A DNA stretch of 64,000 nucleotides from Gnetum montanum (GCA_015680685.1 MNCI01003413.1:334726-398725), one strand, 5' to 3'. Positions 45,720 to 58,557 are shown, counted from the first letter of the stretch. Notes: generated from the sequence alone by a model not told the origin. Translations and numbers: made by a program.

Positions 45720-47270
45720 TTCCTACAAAATCACAAGCCATCGTATGACACAGGGGCTCACTATTGGCTTGTTCATTAGAAATCTGATGGTGCTATGATC
45801 TGTGTGCACAAACACTTTGTAGCCCAAAACATGGTGCCTGAATTTTTTTAAAGCAAACACCACTACCATCAACTTCTTTTCTATAGTGGTGTAGTTTAGT
45901 TGTGCACCTACGATGCCCCAGCTTGCATAGTGAATGTAATATGGATGTTTTTGATCATCCATCTATGTAAGCATTGCCCCCAAAGCATAATTTGATGCAT
46001 CAGTCATCACATGAAATGGTCTGGACCATTTTAGTTCTTGAAGAATGTGAGTTTCAACATGATTTTGCTTCAATTATTAAAATGTTAATTCACATATAGG
46101 GGTCTAGATGAATGATGCATCCTTCTTTGTCAATTCTACCAACAACTTGATGATTTTGAAAAAATTCTTGATGAATCACCGATAGTAGCCAGTATGACCA
46201 AGGAATGATCGAACTTCTTTAACTATTGTAGGTTGGTAGGCTATTCCTTGGATGATCCTTATTTTTTCAAGGTCTAGCTCGATTCCTACTTCTGAAATGC
46301 TCCAAGACTATGCCTTCTTGGACCATAAGATGGCTCTTTTTCCAATTATGCTGGATGTTTGTTTCAACACATTATTTTAACACCTGCTCAAGATAGTCCA
46401 AAGCTTGCTCGAAGGTAGCTCCATAGGTAGAATAATCATCCATAAAGACTTCTACCCCACTACTGACCTATTATTGGAAAATGCTAAGAACTAATCATTG
46501 AAATGTGGCTGGGGCATTGCGTAGACCAAATGGAATTTGTTGGTAAGAAAAACTCCTTTAAGGACTAATGAAATTTTTCTTTGCTTGGTCCTCTAGTGCA
46601 ATCCCGATTTGGTTATAGCCACTATAACCATCAAGAAAGCTGTAATAGCTATGCCCCAAAATGGTATCTAGCACTTGGTCAACAAAAGGCAATGGAAAAT
46701 GATCCTTGAAAGTTGCCATGTTTAGCAGCCAGAAATCAATGCATACTTGCCATTTTCCTTCTTTCTTTGGCATGATCACAAGAGGGCTGACCCACTCACT
46801 ATTTGTGACAAGGTAAATGAATATTTCTTTGAGGATTTATTCAATCTCCTCTTTGACAATCTGTTTTAACTTGGAATTCAAAGATCACTATGGCTGTCAT
46901 TTTGGCTTGACGGTGAGGTCAATGTATATTTGATGTTGGCATATACTTAGATCTATCCTAGTAAGTTCAGAATATGACCAAGAGAATGTTGCTAACCATT
47001 TTTCCACAACTTTTATCAACCTTTTCTTTTGTTCTATAGCAAGCTTGGCATTAATGATAATCAACCTTCTATTTTTCAAAAATACATACTCCATTCCAGC
47101 TAGTAGTATCTTCAATTCAGGGGTTCTTGTTTAAAACTATCAAGAATTTCAAGCTCATTCCAATTGACATCATCATTTTCTCTTTCCAAGAGTTAGTGGT
47201 GAACTTTCTTAAGCTCATCCATACTTGCAATGTACTTGTATATTAAGCCCTTAGTTAGTTCCATGCATTA
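45720..47270 (-). pseudogene. I reverse transcriptase and RNase H remnant
   Basis: The RT core is open at 46558-46779 (GKWQVCIDFWLLNMATFKDH, SYYSFLDGYSGYNQIGIALE). The catalytic box VFMDDYSTY at about 46430-46455 keeps both Asp. RNase H is open at 45723-45962 with IVGAQLNYTTIEKKLMVVVF, VFVHTDHSTIRFLMNKP. The pre-RT part is open at 46897-47115. Among the gypsy copies here it keeps the most intact catalytic residues in these two domains. Confidence 0.9.
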
Positions 47271-47800
47271 TATACTACTACTAGTATCAGCTATTAGCCA
47301 CTAGATGCCTTCTTTTTTTTTGGCTACTGCATATAGACATCTCTGGCTATCCTTTTCTGGTGCACACTTCTTGCATGTAGAGATAGATGTTTGCTTTATT
47401 GACCATAACTTTCGCACACAATGGCACCCTAAATCGTTGCACGCAATACATAGAACTCTCTTCTTCTCAATCTTTGCAAATTCATTTTCTTTTGATATCT
47501 CTAAAGAAAGATCTCTAATGCCCATTTTAGCATCCATAGTACTTAACCATGCCCTTCCCATTATAATTGGAAAATCCCGCTTGCAGTTCTCCACTTTGAT
47601 TACTAGAAAATCAATGGGATATGAACACCTACAAATGGTGGTGATGATTTCTTCAACCAGTTCCAATGGAAATGTAATGGACTAGTCCACTAGTTGTAGC
47701 TAGATGTTGCTCTTCTTCAAAGGAGGAAGGTTTCACATTATGTACATCTCATGTGAGATTAGATTAACACTAGAACTAAAGTCAAGAAGAGCTTTGTAAG
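47271..47800 (-). pseudogene. I protease remnant
   Basis: The catalytic segment near 47765-47800 reads LLDFSSSVNLISHEMY, with the Asp kept. The C-terminal half is open at 47301-47666 (YPIDFLVIKVENCKRDFPII, GRAWLSTMDAKMGIRDLSLE). It aligns with C and L over its whole length. Confidence 0.86.
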
Positions 47801-50325
47801 GCTCATTCCCAACAATTTTCTAGGCAGGTTACCAACTCAAATCCAACCAGATATAACATGTGTTAACATTATAGTATGGATTTAATAAGGATTTTGGTTT
47901 GAAGGGGACTTAGATAGAGAGGGAAAAAATGAAGGTGTAGGAGTAGTGTTACCAACCATTGATGTGTTCGAAGCCTTTTGTGGACTACAAGGTCGAAAGA
48001 AGGATCTTTTCTTTGTTTGTGGTTTGTGGTTTCGACTTGTTGGATGGGTTAACATATTGGAGGTTAACTACCCTCGTAGCATTCCTTTGCTATGGTTGTG
48101 TAGGCAATTCACCCTGCATGGATGGAGCAAGTGGTAGTTGTGCAGGAGGTGAAGGAGTTGATGCAAGGACATGAGGTGCATAAGGGTAGTAGGTGATGTC
48201 CCTCCATGGATAGGAGGATTGGTATGTTTCAAGAGGGTAGTGGTGAGATTGCTAAGTAGCAATATGACCAAAGGAGTCCCTTGGAGATGAAGGTCACTAA
48301 ACATAGTAACCATAGGGATTTGGTTACTGGTAAGGGTATTGTTGTCTTGGAGGTGGTAATGCCCATGATTATGGTTGCTACCACTACTGATACACTTCAT
48401 AAGGTTATAGAGGAGTTCTACTTGGGAAGTACTACTATGGTTGGTGGAACTGTTGAGGATTTCCCTATGGATAATAAAATATTTTAGACATTTTCCTTTG
48501 TGCAAGTCATGGATGTAAGGTATACACCCCAAATTTCTGCAAGTATGATACAACTAGATAACATCCCTTAGGATGTTCATATTGGCAAACATCACACCCA
48601 CCATCATCATTTAAATCACTATCTGTAGCCATCTCTATCATAGCTATCTTACCTTTATCCTTATATTTGGCATGTTCGGCTTCCTTACGTCTCCAACACT
48701 CTCACTCACCACCTTACTCCTTGGACTATTCAACAATTTTTAAAATAACTTGAAACATATTGTCCATGGAGTCCCATAATTGATCAACCTTAGCCATAAT
48801 TTCTAACTGCAATTTCTGGAATGGAAAGGTTTTTTGATTAACCACCTCATCTATGGCGAATTCATCCTTACTATTACAAACTTGAGCCTCCTTTTTCTAA
48901 ATATAAGGGTCTCTATTGTATTTTTCTACACTTTTACATTTTCTCAGCTCTCCCTCCTCCTTGGCTACTTACTCAATTAATTTTTGAATTTGACGAGTGA
49001 TCAACTCTGTCAATCTCCCTTGGACATAGACACCAAGGGTTTTTTTGGTTTTAGACTGCAACCCGTCTATGATATGATGATGTTGATCAAGCTGAGAGTA
49101 TCCATGGCTAAGACGCCTATGCAATAGATAGTAGTATCAGTCAATAGTAGCATCTAATGGCTCATGATTCCCTTGTTTCCACCCTTGAATTTGTTTCCTT
49201 AGATTGGATACTTGGGAGTACATTTGATATTTGTCATTGAATAGTTCCAACATCGTACTCCACTACTTGATTGATTTTAGTTCTAAGGATTAATACCAAC
49301 TTTCTGCTTCCTTTATAAGTATCCTTGGAAATAGTTTTAAATTTTGCTAGTCATTTTCAATGTTCTGCAAGGCACATGCATCTTGGAAGGCATGAAGATG
49401 ATTTTATGGATCAGCACCATATCGTCCCTCAAACCAAGGGATATTATTCATATCAAGCCTCTTTATTCTGCTATCCTTCACGTGCCTGGTTGGAATCCCC
49501 AGAGCCTCTACAATGTTTAACATACCCCGAGTAGCAAGTAGAGGTTCATCAAGGCCATGATGGTGGTTCCTACGATGTTCCCTACTAGTTTTTCTTTCTT
49601 GATGTTAGGCCTCTTTGGATTGCCCATGTCTTTGGTCACAACTATCCCTATAGTCCCTTCTATTATTCTGGTCCTGTTGGTCACCTCCATCATGGTTATT
49701 TTTTCTACGACCATGATCTAAACCAAATGAAGAAGATGATGATGATGAAGGGGAAGAAGAAGAGGAACTTACTTTGCGTTGATGCTTATCATCCTTCCTT
49801 GGATGCTAATGACCATGATCCATTTTCATCATTGGATCCATTTTGACTAGAACCTAGATTATGGATTGTAGATTGTACATTCTGGTTGAGGGATCCTTGG
49901 ACAAAATCAAAGAGATGAGAATCACTAAAGAAGTATTCACTTTCATCAATTGGGCCAAGCAGAGGTGGAAATATATTTGACCTCTTGCCCTTCACAAGCT
50001 CGTGTTGGTGCTCTAACTGCTAATCCTTTAATCTTTGCACTTCAGTGGGATGATAATCCCTTGAGTCAAGATCTCACATCTCATATTTTCCATGGAGATG
50101 TTGAAGGCCATGTCATGTGAGCATTAGTTGGAGCATTGCTGGAACAAATTGGTCAGGTGGCAACACAATGTTGCCTTCCATATCATGCCACCGCATCAAT
50201 TCATCTTGATGTAAGATGAAGGTAAATTCTAGTACATACTCATTAGGATGAGCATATACCACTTGGTATTGTTGAGGTACTTGAACTACCCTGGGTAGAT
50301 ATGGGCTCTTGTGAGAAGAAGACAT
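47801..50325 (-). pseudogene. I gag
   Basis: It starts at ATG 50325 with an open N-terminal part (VVYAHPNEYVLEFTFILHQD, RWHDMEGNIVLPPDQFVP). A Ser/Asp-rich linker lies near 49720-49780. The Gag capsid domain is spread over 49000-49560 (NNIPWFEGRYGADP, ESWY, NLRKQIQGWKQGNHEPLDA). A zinc knuckle CDVCQYEHPKGC is at 48561-48596. The stretch 47950-48500 is rich in Pro, Tyr and Gln and probably the Gag C-terminus. It has several frameshifts and stops. Confidence 0.88.
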
Positions 50326-50458
50326 TTTGTGTTAATAAATAGTGTGTAGTTGAGATTTAATTTAATGATAATAATAATAATTTTTGTTTACATAAGATTT
50401 GACTCTCAAAGAGGTTACTAAATTTCACTAGGCTTAGATAATGCACAAAGAACTATAG

Positions 50459-50476
50459 TCCCTAGCAACGATGCCG
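50459..50476 (-). other. primer-binding site of I (tRNA-Asp type)
   Basis: The minus strand reads CGGCATCGTTGCTAGGGA right after the LTR. It differs from the tRNA-Asp site (from memory) at five places, all transitions. Confidence 0.75.
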
Positions 50477-50477
50477 A

Positions 50478-51313
50478 GGATGAGTGCCAAGGTACCCCTA
50501 CCCCCAACCATATGAATCACAAGTGTTCACGTGCAATTTGGTCGAATTCCAGAAACTATAATTACTAAGTGTACTAGAGCTAAACAATGTGTGTGTGTTG
50601 TTCTTTCATTGTCTTCCCAGTCCCACTTGTTGAATACAATTGTATGGTTAAGTGTGACTGAAGCATAAGATTTTTATTATTTTGTGTTTTTATGGAATTA
50701 CTCACCTAGAACAAGAATAAAAGTAAGAGTGATTAAAAGTGAGAGCGAATAATTGCAAAGTAAACTATAGTCTAATCTAGCCTAACACAAGTAACCATTT
50801 CCACTTCCCAGACACATCCTGAACTTTGTACGAACACTGCTGGGCTATCAAATGCTAATTATTTCTAAGCTACCAAGTGTCACACGTATGCTCAAAGGGT
50901 CATGCTTGTGTATCTTAATAATTTTCTTGATTAATCAAAATTAATTACTACATAAAAACATTAATATAAATTTCATGAAATAACAATATGTAAATCATAA
51001 GAAAGAAAATCTCAAGTGCTGTAATGAATGGATCAAAGAGCTCATCTTTATTGCCAACACAATGGTGTGCTCAGGTACATTAATGCTTCAATAAAGATTT
51101 GTTCACACTTAGATCTCTTGCTGCAGGCACTTGAAAAATATTCTAACTTTCAAATGGAAAAACTACAAGAGTTTTTCTATTGGGTGTTGTATTTATAGAT
51201 CTGGGAGTAACCCTGTAATATCGAATGTACAATATCGCATCTCAGGTCGCGATATCATGTATCCAATATCGTGGCCACCCCAATATCGGAGTGATGAAAA
51301 ACATGATTTATCA
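50478..51313 (-). repeat. 5' LTR of element I
   Basis: It extends from GGATGAGTGCC (TGATGAG in the other copy) to GATTTATCA. A CTATAAATA box is at 51190-51198. Just upstream on the minus strand (51215-51285) are four or more AATATCG/CGATATC words, a CpG palindrome cluster different from those in C and D. Confidence 0.88.
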
Positions 51314-51701
51314 CCCAAGAAGGTCATAACTATGTAGCATGGTATTAGGCCATCAAGGTTATGACTAAGAGCCATTTTATTTACATTTATATGTGGTATT
51401 GCACCTCTCATGAGGTGGGATTTTAATGTATGTGTATTTATCATTGTTTATTTCTTATAAATTTAAATCCATAAAAGTTATAGAATAAAAAATCATAAAT
51501 ATTTTCCTCTAGCTCTTATCATGACAACATTGATTCTAAATACATCATATGTATTATAATATCTTCTATATTTATTTAACATAATGACATATGTAATTGT
51601 TCTTGGCAATCCACTTAACATTATCCTCAAATATTATGATTAGATTGCACTATAGTTTTCATATAAATTCCATTAGTTTAAAAATGGCATGACCCCTATT
51701 A
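51314..51701 (+). repeat. H-type LTR, third piece
   Basis: It resumes with CCCAAGAAGGTCATAAC, matching CCCAAGGAGGTCATAAC at about 4038. It continues to CCCCTATTA near 51701, opposite CTCTTATCA at 4625. It lacks the SINE-like insertion. No primer site follows, which fits a 3' or solo LTR. Confidence 0.75.
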
Positions 51702-53649
51702 GTTAGTAACAAAATCCCTTGAAAATTATGTTCTTTTAAAAAAATGGATGATCATAAATAATATGTTTGCCTAAAAATATTATGTCAACATGGTTATGCT
51801 TTCCTTGCTCTTACAGATGATACATCATGTGATTCTATAGAACCATCTCATGATCATATTTTTTAATTCTTAGGTAGAGATATTGTAGAATTTTTAGCAA
51901 AAGTTTTAGTATTTATTTGTGGGGTTTTATTGTAAGGATAAGTTCATAACACATAAAAATAATTCAATGCTAACATATTATTGATAATTTAGACATTTTT
52001 GAAGATCATAGTTAGACACAACATTCTGTAGATGATACTATTGATAAGATGGATAAAAATCATTAAAATGGATAAAAAAATTTTAATCTTTTGATTTCTA
52101 ATGGTCTTGTTAAATTTCCTTAATCTTCAATATTTACTTTGTTAAAGTTTTTGGTTTTATGTCTCTTAGACAAATTTAATTATATAAGGATCGTTTAGGT
52201 TATGAGATAATTTAACACATAACTTATTAATTAAATAAGTCATCATTATATATCTTTCATAATCATGTTGTCCATATTTTGTAGTTGTTCTTGGTATCTT
52301 TTAATCTTGTTATGAATCCTTTCTTTATAATAACCTTTTCTTATCCTTATTCTTTCCTTAGTTCTTTCTTTGACTACATCCTTATCTTAACTACCTTTGC
52401 CTATTACTTAAGATAGGTCTTCTAGAAATTTTCTCATTTGGTCAATCTTATATGGGCCATGCCTTCTTAAGTTACTTAATGATCCACAACTTGACCTATT
52501 ACAGACTACTACCTCAATTGTAACTTATTCCTTATTTGTAGTATTTATTCTTCATTTCTTCATAACCTTTCAAATGGTCTTTTATTCCTCTTTAGGAAAC
52601 TAGACCAAATTATGAATGACTCACTTTGGATCTTCTTATTCTGTTTATAAATTTGAATTCTAACTTTGCTTTTGTCTCTGATGAATAGCTTGATAACCTT
52701 TTGGCTTCTTGGATCGTCATTATGAATTTATGGATCATAATGACTCCTCTCTTCAATTACATTTCTTAGTATTGATGGCTTTCTTACTTTGGATATTTAT
52801 CTTTAGTTTCTTATGATTTTGATTTTGATTATCTTCTATGTTACTCTACATCTAGTATTTTTTTTCATGATTCATCATTACTTACACATACTATTTTCTT
52901 AATCTTCAAATTGTTTCTTACTACATCTTCTAATTCTTCACATCACTCCTTTGCAATCAATTGATGACTACATATGTTTCACAAATAATATCGTAATATT
53001 TTGCATGCTAAGTCACATCCTTTTGTTATGATTTGTTTACAAGTGATTATGAATACTTGTAGATCATTAAGAAACTAATGATTGTGCATTGTATCATGAT
53101 CATATTCTAACACACCCCTTCAAGCATTAGTTTTGTAATGTTGTTTGTTATTTCTTACAAAGTTAATGAGTATTATTGGTGATTTATGAATCATAAAATA
53201 CTTCATAGTGGCCAGTCATAAAGCATTATATATTCATAGAAATTGATATAATTATTCACCTTCACTCATGAATTCGTAGAAATAACAAACATGTAGCATA
53301 AATCAAACATAAGTAACCACTATTCTTTATTAACTTCAAAATGGACAAATGTATATCATGGAGTGCCCATTTATGGAATGGATACAGTAAACTCTATTTC
53401 TATGATAAGAGATGACTCAAAGATAACTAGGAGTTCTTTAGTTTTAGGTGGGACTTTAGGAACAAGAAGGAAAATAGGAATGGGATATAATGCTAATTTA
53501 GTAGTGGAAGGAGGAAGCACTTTAGCTTATAGTACATCTTGTAAGGATTGTATTAGTACTTCATCGATGCCTTTAGTGCTTCAATTTCCTTTTGTAGCTC
53601 TTTTAATTCTATGTTGCACACCTTCACTTCTTCATCTTTGGAGATGAAC
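51702..53649. other. decayed sequence, identity unresolved
   Basis: A minus-strand frame rich in Lys, Glu and Asn can be followed with many stops from about 52860 to 52220 (KLKINIQSKKAINTKK, KIDQMRKFLEDLS, KERIRIRKGYYKER). It looks like old protein sequence with coiled-coil character. Positions 52131-52180 resemble 61500-61555 (AGTTTTTGRTTTTATG). The plus-strand frame at 53363-53647 has no recognisable motif. I see no LTR ends or host gene. Confidence 0.5.
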
Positions 53650-54730
53650 TGTTGTTGGTTGTCTCTGTTATTGAATTTGCAGCATACATCTTCTTCTTAG
53701 ATTCTTAGTTTTTAACCTAGAGTGTCTAATGCTCTATCACTAACTCTTGATCGGTGGTATTAAGATCTTTAAGTTCTTATTTTAGCTTACAAGCTTTATC
53801 CTTCAATTCTTCCTTCTCTTGTAAGTGTTGTTCCTCAATCTTTGTAATTTTCTTTTTCTTCTTCTGCATAGATAGAGCTGTTTGACTAGGTCCATGATCT
53901 AGTAGCTATAATTTAGTCTTGATATATGCTTTATACTATTCCACTGTCTAAGAAAACTTTTAAAAATATAATTTTATTTTTTCATATTTACTAATTTAAG
54001 TTTTCAAAATATTTTCTCATTCTTATTTTTCCTTCTCTATTAATGATAAATTCTTGATAGCCACTAAAATTTCACCATCTTTGTTATCTACTACATATCT
54101 AAATGCTACATAATGAATCATAGATTCAACATAGAGATATACTACAACATTTACACACTCATGATCATTTAGTATGTTCTACTACTTAGTGTCCAATGAA
54201 TATTGAATTTCTTTCTTAATTTTTGCATCTACATCCTTGCTCCTATATTCAATCAATTCTTCCAAAAAAATTTATTATTATTTCATTTATATGAATAAGA
54301 TAGTCATATATAGCACAAATAGCTTTGTACTCATAATAATTTATAGACAATAGTAGTCAATAAATTAACATAGGCCTTCAAACTATGTGATGCTTTAGTC
54401 ATCTTTATCAATTGATAATGTTCAACTAAAGTAATAGCATTTGGAACAGGATAGCCCATATATGATGTAATATCTACAATATTAGAGTAGTTAGGAGGAG
54501 GGATAGAAAGGAACTATCCATCTATGGCCTTCTCCTTATTTGATGTAGAATTCTGCATAATTGATAGATTCCCAGACTTCTTCATAGCACCCTTATCTTT
54601 AGAAGTAAGTATCAAGATGTGTCTATTTGATCTACAAGTTCACACCTAGATGCTAGCTGATTCATAAGAAGTTTGTTCCTCTAGAGTTATTATTGACATT
54701 TTTTTGTACATTATTTGATTCCTATTGGTC
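53650..54730 (-). pseudogene. M reading frame, C-terminal coiled-coil part
   Basis: Minus-strand sequence is readable with moderate damage: MYKKMSIITLEEQTSYESAS, YSNIVDITSYMGYPVPNAIT, LVEHYQLIKMTKASHSLKAY, then a shift and VVVYLYVESMIHYVAFRYVV. It ends in a strong coiled coil (KKKKKITKIEEQHLQEKEEL, LKDLNTTDQELVIEH). Element F is inserted directly upstream, and a possible N-terminal part lies beyond it at 59716-60499. I do not recognise the protein. Its make-up of a globular half and a coiled coil is like ORF3 of C, but I see no clear shared motif. Confidence 0.45.
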
Positions 54731-54735
54731 AATTT
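54731..54735. repeat. target-site duplication of F (left copy, AATTT)
   Basis: AATTT here and at 59711-59715 flanks element F exactly at the LTR ends predicted from element B and G alignments. Confidence 0.85.
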
Positions 54736-55812
54736 TGAGGATTGAGAACTTAGAAAGAGGGTTGAATAAGTTTCTTAATGAACACACCAAATTTTACATG
54801 GTTCCCCAACTTGGGTACATCCACACTTAGAGGGTAGAATCCATGCATGCCTTTGGACTTTGTTTCTTCAAAAAATCTAGTCTCAAGGACATCACACCCT
54901 ATACAACCTCTAAGCTCTACTTTGGAGTGTTTCATTGCTATGAAACCAATCAACCCTACAAGGTCCCAAAAGCTCAAAATCTAGTTTCAAGGATCCCAAA
55001 ACCTTCACAAAATTGAGCTATGCTCTTTAGTGTTTTGATGCTGCAAAACCACTCAATCCCACCGGATCCTAACATGCTTAGTATAAATGCCTTCTCACAA
55101 GAAGCACATCAATCCCATAGGGCTACAAGCAATAATGAAAAGAAAAGAACAAGAAAAGAATGTAACTAAATTTACAGATCCTTGTACTTGAAGTTTAGTC
55201 CAAATTATAATCAAGCAAATTGTATTACAATGAGGAACAAGAATAGAATTTCATAGAATAGATAATGAAGAGCATTTGTGTAAATAGTGCTTGCTTAATT
55301 CTCAAGATTTTGTCATCATCTTATAGCCTCAAAGTTTCAGAAACTCCTCAAAATTTGTGCAACAACTACCAAATGACTAGTGTAGACATCTACATTAAAG
55401 TTGAGACATCTAACTAAAATTGACCTTAATTTACAAGAGACGTCTATCTAGCAAGTGGGACATTTACAGTGGGATGTCTACAATGAGACATCTACTATTG
55501 GAGATAGATGTTTACTATTTTTTTAAGACATCTACTCAACTTTTAACCTTTTAATTCTAAGGATTTCTCTTATCAAATTATCTTCTTGGAAGTCCTTGGA
55601 GCATCTTCATTTGACTTGTAGACTTGGTTTTAATCCATGCTCTCATCTTACCCATGTAGTCTTCATTTCGACATCTTGTTGTAGATTTGGTTTCCTTGAG
55701 TTCTCAAATATCATTGTGGAGTTCTTGTTCATGTCCTACAAAATCATTATCCATCACAAACATTCTATATTCTTCATTTTTCTTAAGGTTTTCACATACC
55801 AAAAGGTCAACA
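54736..55812 (-). repeat. 3' LTR of element F
   Basis: In element orientation it starts TGTTGACCTTTTGGTATG and ends AATCCTCA. TATA-like GGCTATAAGATG lies at 55317-55328. The palindrome array at 55380-55540 includes one intact AGACGTCT near 55439. It has the doubled block of about 104 bp (54865-55080). Confidence 0.92.
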
Positions 55813-56599
55813 ATCTTCCCCTTTTTGATGTCTAAAACTTAACAAAATGGGTTAGTACATATTATGACATATACATTAAATAATATTAAATGATAAATAA
55901 TAAAAATAATTAATATGTATAAATTCCAATGATAGCCAAGGATATTGCTTAGATATAAATATAAGGACTCAGGACAAGAGGTTCACCATAAGAAGGATAG
56001 ATAAATAAAAACATGAAAGGACTAACTTGTCTCTATAATATAGCTGATGAATCCATATACAAAAACATGAAGTTCACAAATATCTATTCATACTATCCAT
56101 ACATAAGCACATCACATACAGGAGTCAAAACGTACTATTGTTGTCCATAACCATCCACAATGTATAAGTGGATACAATCTACAAAATATCAAAAATTCTT
56201 AGGAGTTAGATGTCCAGAAATGATGGAATGGAGTTAGATAACCATAAAAAGATAAAAAATTCCCAAAAAAAATATCATAAAATTCATCTTGGGAAACAAG
56301 AATCACACCATTCTTGAAAATATAAGTCATGGAATAAATGGTGACCTTGTGAACATCAATAATGGATATCCCAAGAATTGCATTTACAACTTGACAAGAA
56401 ACCTCATGGAATGAATGTTTGGATTTATATAATCATGATTGTTAAGGGTCTTTTATGAATAGATAGATGTCTACTTTGAGGTATAGACATCTATGTCATG
56501 TCTATCATGAACTCAAGTAGACATCTAACTTTGAAAGTAGACATCTAAGTTCTCATATAGACGTCTCATAATAAATGTCTATAGGTAGACATCTTAGCA
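55813..56599 (-). other. F purine tract and post-gag non-coding region
   Basis: The minus strand has ATCAAAAAGGGGAAGAT (55813-55830) directly before the LTR, a clear purine tract. The region between it and gag has no coding sense. At 56460-56600 it carries AGACATCT/AGACGTCT words like those after gag in G, next to a shared TAAGACTATAGTCAT. Confidence 0.75.
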
Positions 56600-58557
56600 A
56601 GAAAGGTTTAGGGGATGACTACCATGACTATAGTCTTAAGATATATTCAAAGTGAAATGAAGACTTATCTTTACTTACCTTGCTTACTAAAGGAAATGAA
56701 GATGCCTAAGGAGCTTGAGAATGAGATTCTTCTTGTGAAGTACCTCCTCTCATATAAATTTCTTTTATTTCTAAGGACTAGCTCCTTTCATAAATTTGTT
56801 GGACAAGATTCTCTTACTATCTTTCTTTTTTTTGATACTCCATCCCTTTTTTACTTCCTTGCCATTTTGATTTGTTCTTTCTTTCTTCTTGTCCTGCAAG
56901 GTTTTCTTTCTAAGTACATTTGGATAAGACCGTGGAGTTTTGAGATATGACCAAGTGTTCATGTGATAATACTTTAAATTGTAATCCCTTTTCTTATTAT
57001 TGAATCTATTATAATAATAGAATCTAACCCTTTTATTTTGGTTAAAGTTATCAAACCTTAAAGTTGCTCTTTGTTTGGATGTAGTACCAATAGTCACCTC
57101 AATATTTGAAGTAGCCTCGCCTCTTATTCAAATGAATTTTGTGTAGATGCTTTTTCTTGTGGATAGCATCCTAGTCCACTTTTATCATGTGGACTTCTTC
57201 CTTACCCAAAAAATATTTGAAGGGATTATTTACATGTTTTGCATCTACAAGTTCTTCCTTAATCTACTCATATGACAATGTTAGGTTTTTTTTTCTCGAC
57301 CCTTAGGTTTGAGTTCTCTTTTGTGAGGTCAAAAATTTTTATATTTAATAAAGAGAGATCTTGATCCTTTTTCTTTAATTTTATACAAATATTTTAAAGA
57401 GATATAAGTTCATTGCATAAGAGGTCATACCTTTCTTCATCAATTTTCATTTGATCATCATCATCAGATAAGCTAGAATCATCATTTGTGAGATCAATGA
57501 AGATGAGGTGTGAATCCTTTGAAGTTTCATCCACCTCTTCTTTACTTTTTTCTCCATCATCCTAGCTTGTGTAGAAGTTTTCCTATTTTGTATCCACTTC
57601 AGTTTTATCTCTTCATTACAACCTACCAGTGCTAGGACATTCGAAGGCCACGTGACCTCTTCCACCACATACCCAACATTCTATTGAAAATGCATCAAAA
57701 TTTGAATTTGAAAAATTCTTACCTTTATCTTTACCTTTGGTATTATATTACATGGGTCCTGGTTGATTAAAGCTCCTTCCTTTTATTTCTAGAAGCTTTT
57801 GAACTTTTCTTAATATAAAAGCTCTTTCTTCTTCACTATTCATTTCTTGATCAACTAGCTTCTTCTCTTTTCATGTTGATTTTAGGGCAAAAGGATTTTC
57901 CTTTATTGCTCTTTTATTATTATGAGATTCATCTCATAAGAAATAAGAGCACTTTGAAGCTCTTCAAATTTTAGGACCAAAAAATCTCTAATTTCTTCTA
58001 TAGCTATGACCTTAGTTTTAAATTGTGAACTTAGGTTTAAATTTTAGCTATAGTGTAGTAATCATTTTTAGAATTACATCACTTTCAAGAAATTCCTTGC
58101 TTATACCCTTAATTTCTACAATAAGATCATTTTTCCTTAAGAAATAATCTTTAATCTTTTCACCTTTCCTCATCTTAAGTTTCTCATATTCACTTTATAG
58201 GACTAAAAGTTTTGATTGCTTGACTATAAATATGCCCTCATAGGTAGCATCTATAGTTTCCAAAATTTCCATAGTAGTCTTACACCTTTTTATTCTATTC
58301 TATTGAAATTTATTTAATCCATAATATAAAAAAAATTTCTTTATAATCATACATAAACTTTCTCTTTCTTTAGCTATCCATTTGTTCTGTGGCTTGAGAA
58401 CTTTTGATGCGTTGTTGATGGGCAGTGTATAGCCTTCAAGGATTGACTCCGATATCTCGAATTCCATGGACTCAAATAAGCCTTGCATCCTTGCCTACTA
58501 ATATGAAAATTCAAATCCATTGAACATTAATGGCTTTGTATAAGATGTCCCCTCCAT
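56600..58557 (-). pseudogene. F gag, full-length form with dead second knuckle
   Basis: It starts MEGTSYTKPLMFNGFEFSY at 58557, followed by two stops in a row and QGLFESMEFEISESILEGYT (58300-58488), a copia Gag N-terminus. Zinc knuckle 1 (CWVCGGRGHVAFEC) is intact at 57637-57678. The coiled-coil region follows. Knuckle 2 near 57010-57050 reads RFYYYNRFNNKKRDYN, all four zinc ligands replaced compared with CYYC...H...C in G. The frame 56771-57097 preserves NLKYYHMNTWSYL, close to NLKYYHVNNWSYH of G. Function would be particle formation. Confidence 0.85.

Larger units (their letters stand above)
44752..51313 (-). mobile_element. Ty3/gypsy element I
   Basis: A 6.6-kb minus-strand element inserted in the H-type LTR, with target duplication CCTAA/CCCAA (44747-44751 and 51314-51318). 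It has a complete 5' LTR, a tRNA-Asp-type primer site, gag, protease, reverse transcriptase, RNase H and the first part of integrase. The end of integrase, any ORF3 and most of the 3' LTR are deleted, the cut lying at about 44907. J is its nearest relative here. Confidence 0.92.

Noticed and set aside
48068-48553. His/Leu-rich minus-strand frame, with a similar one at 63427-63759
   Set aside because: Both are shifted frames of the Pro/Tyr/Gln-rich gag C-terminus of gypsy elements.
3209-51701. H as one 48-kb nested element with both LTRs in the window
   Set aside because: Possible, but the LTRs differ by large indels, no target duplication matches, and LINE sequence does not resume at the right end; kept only as a hypothesis.
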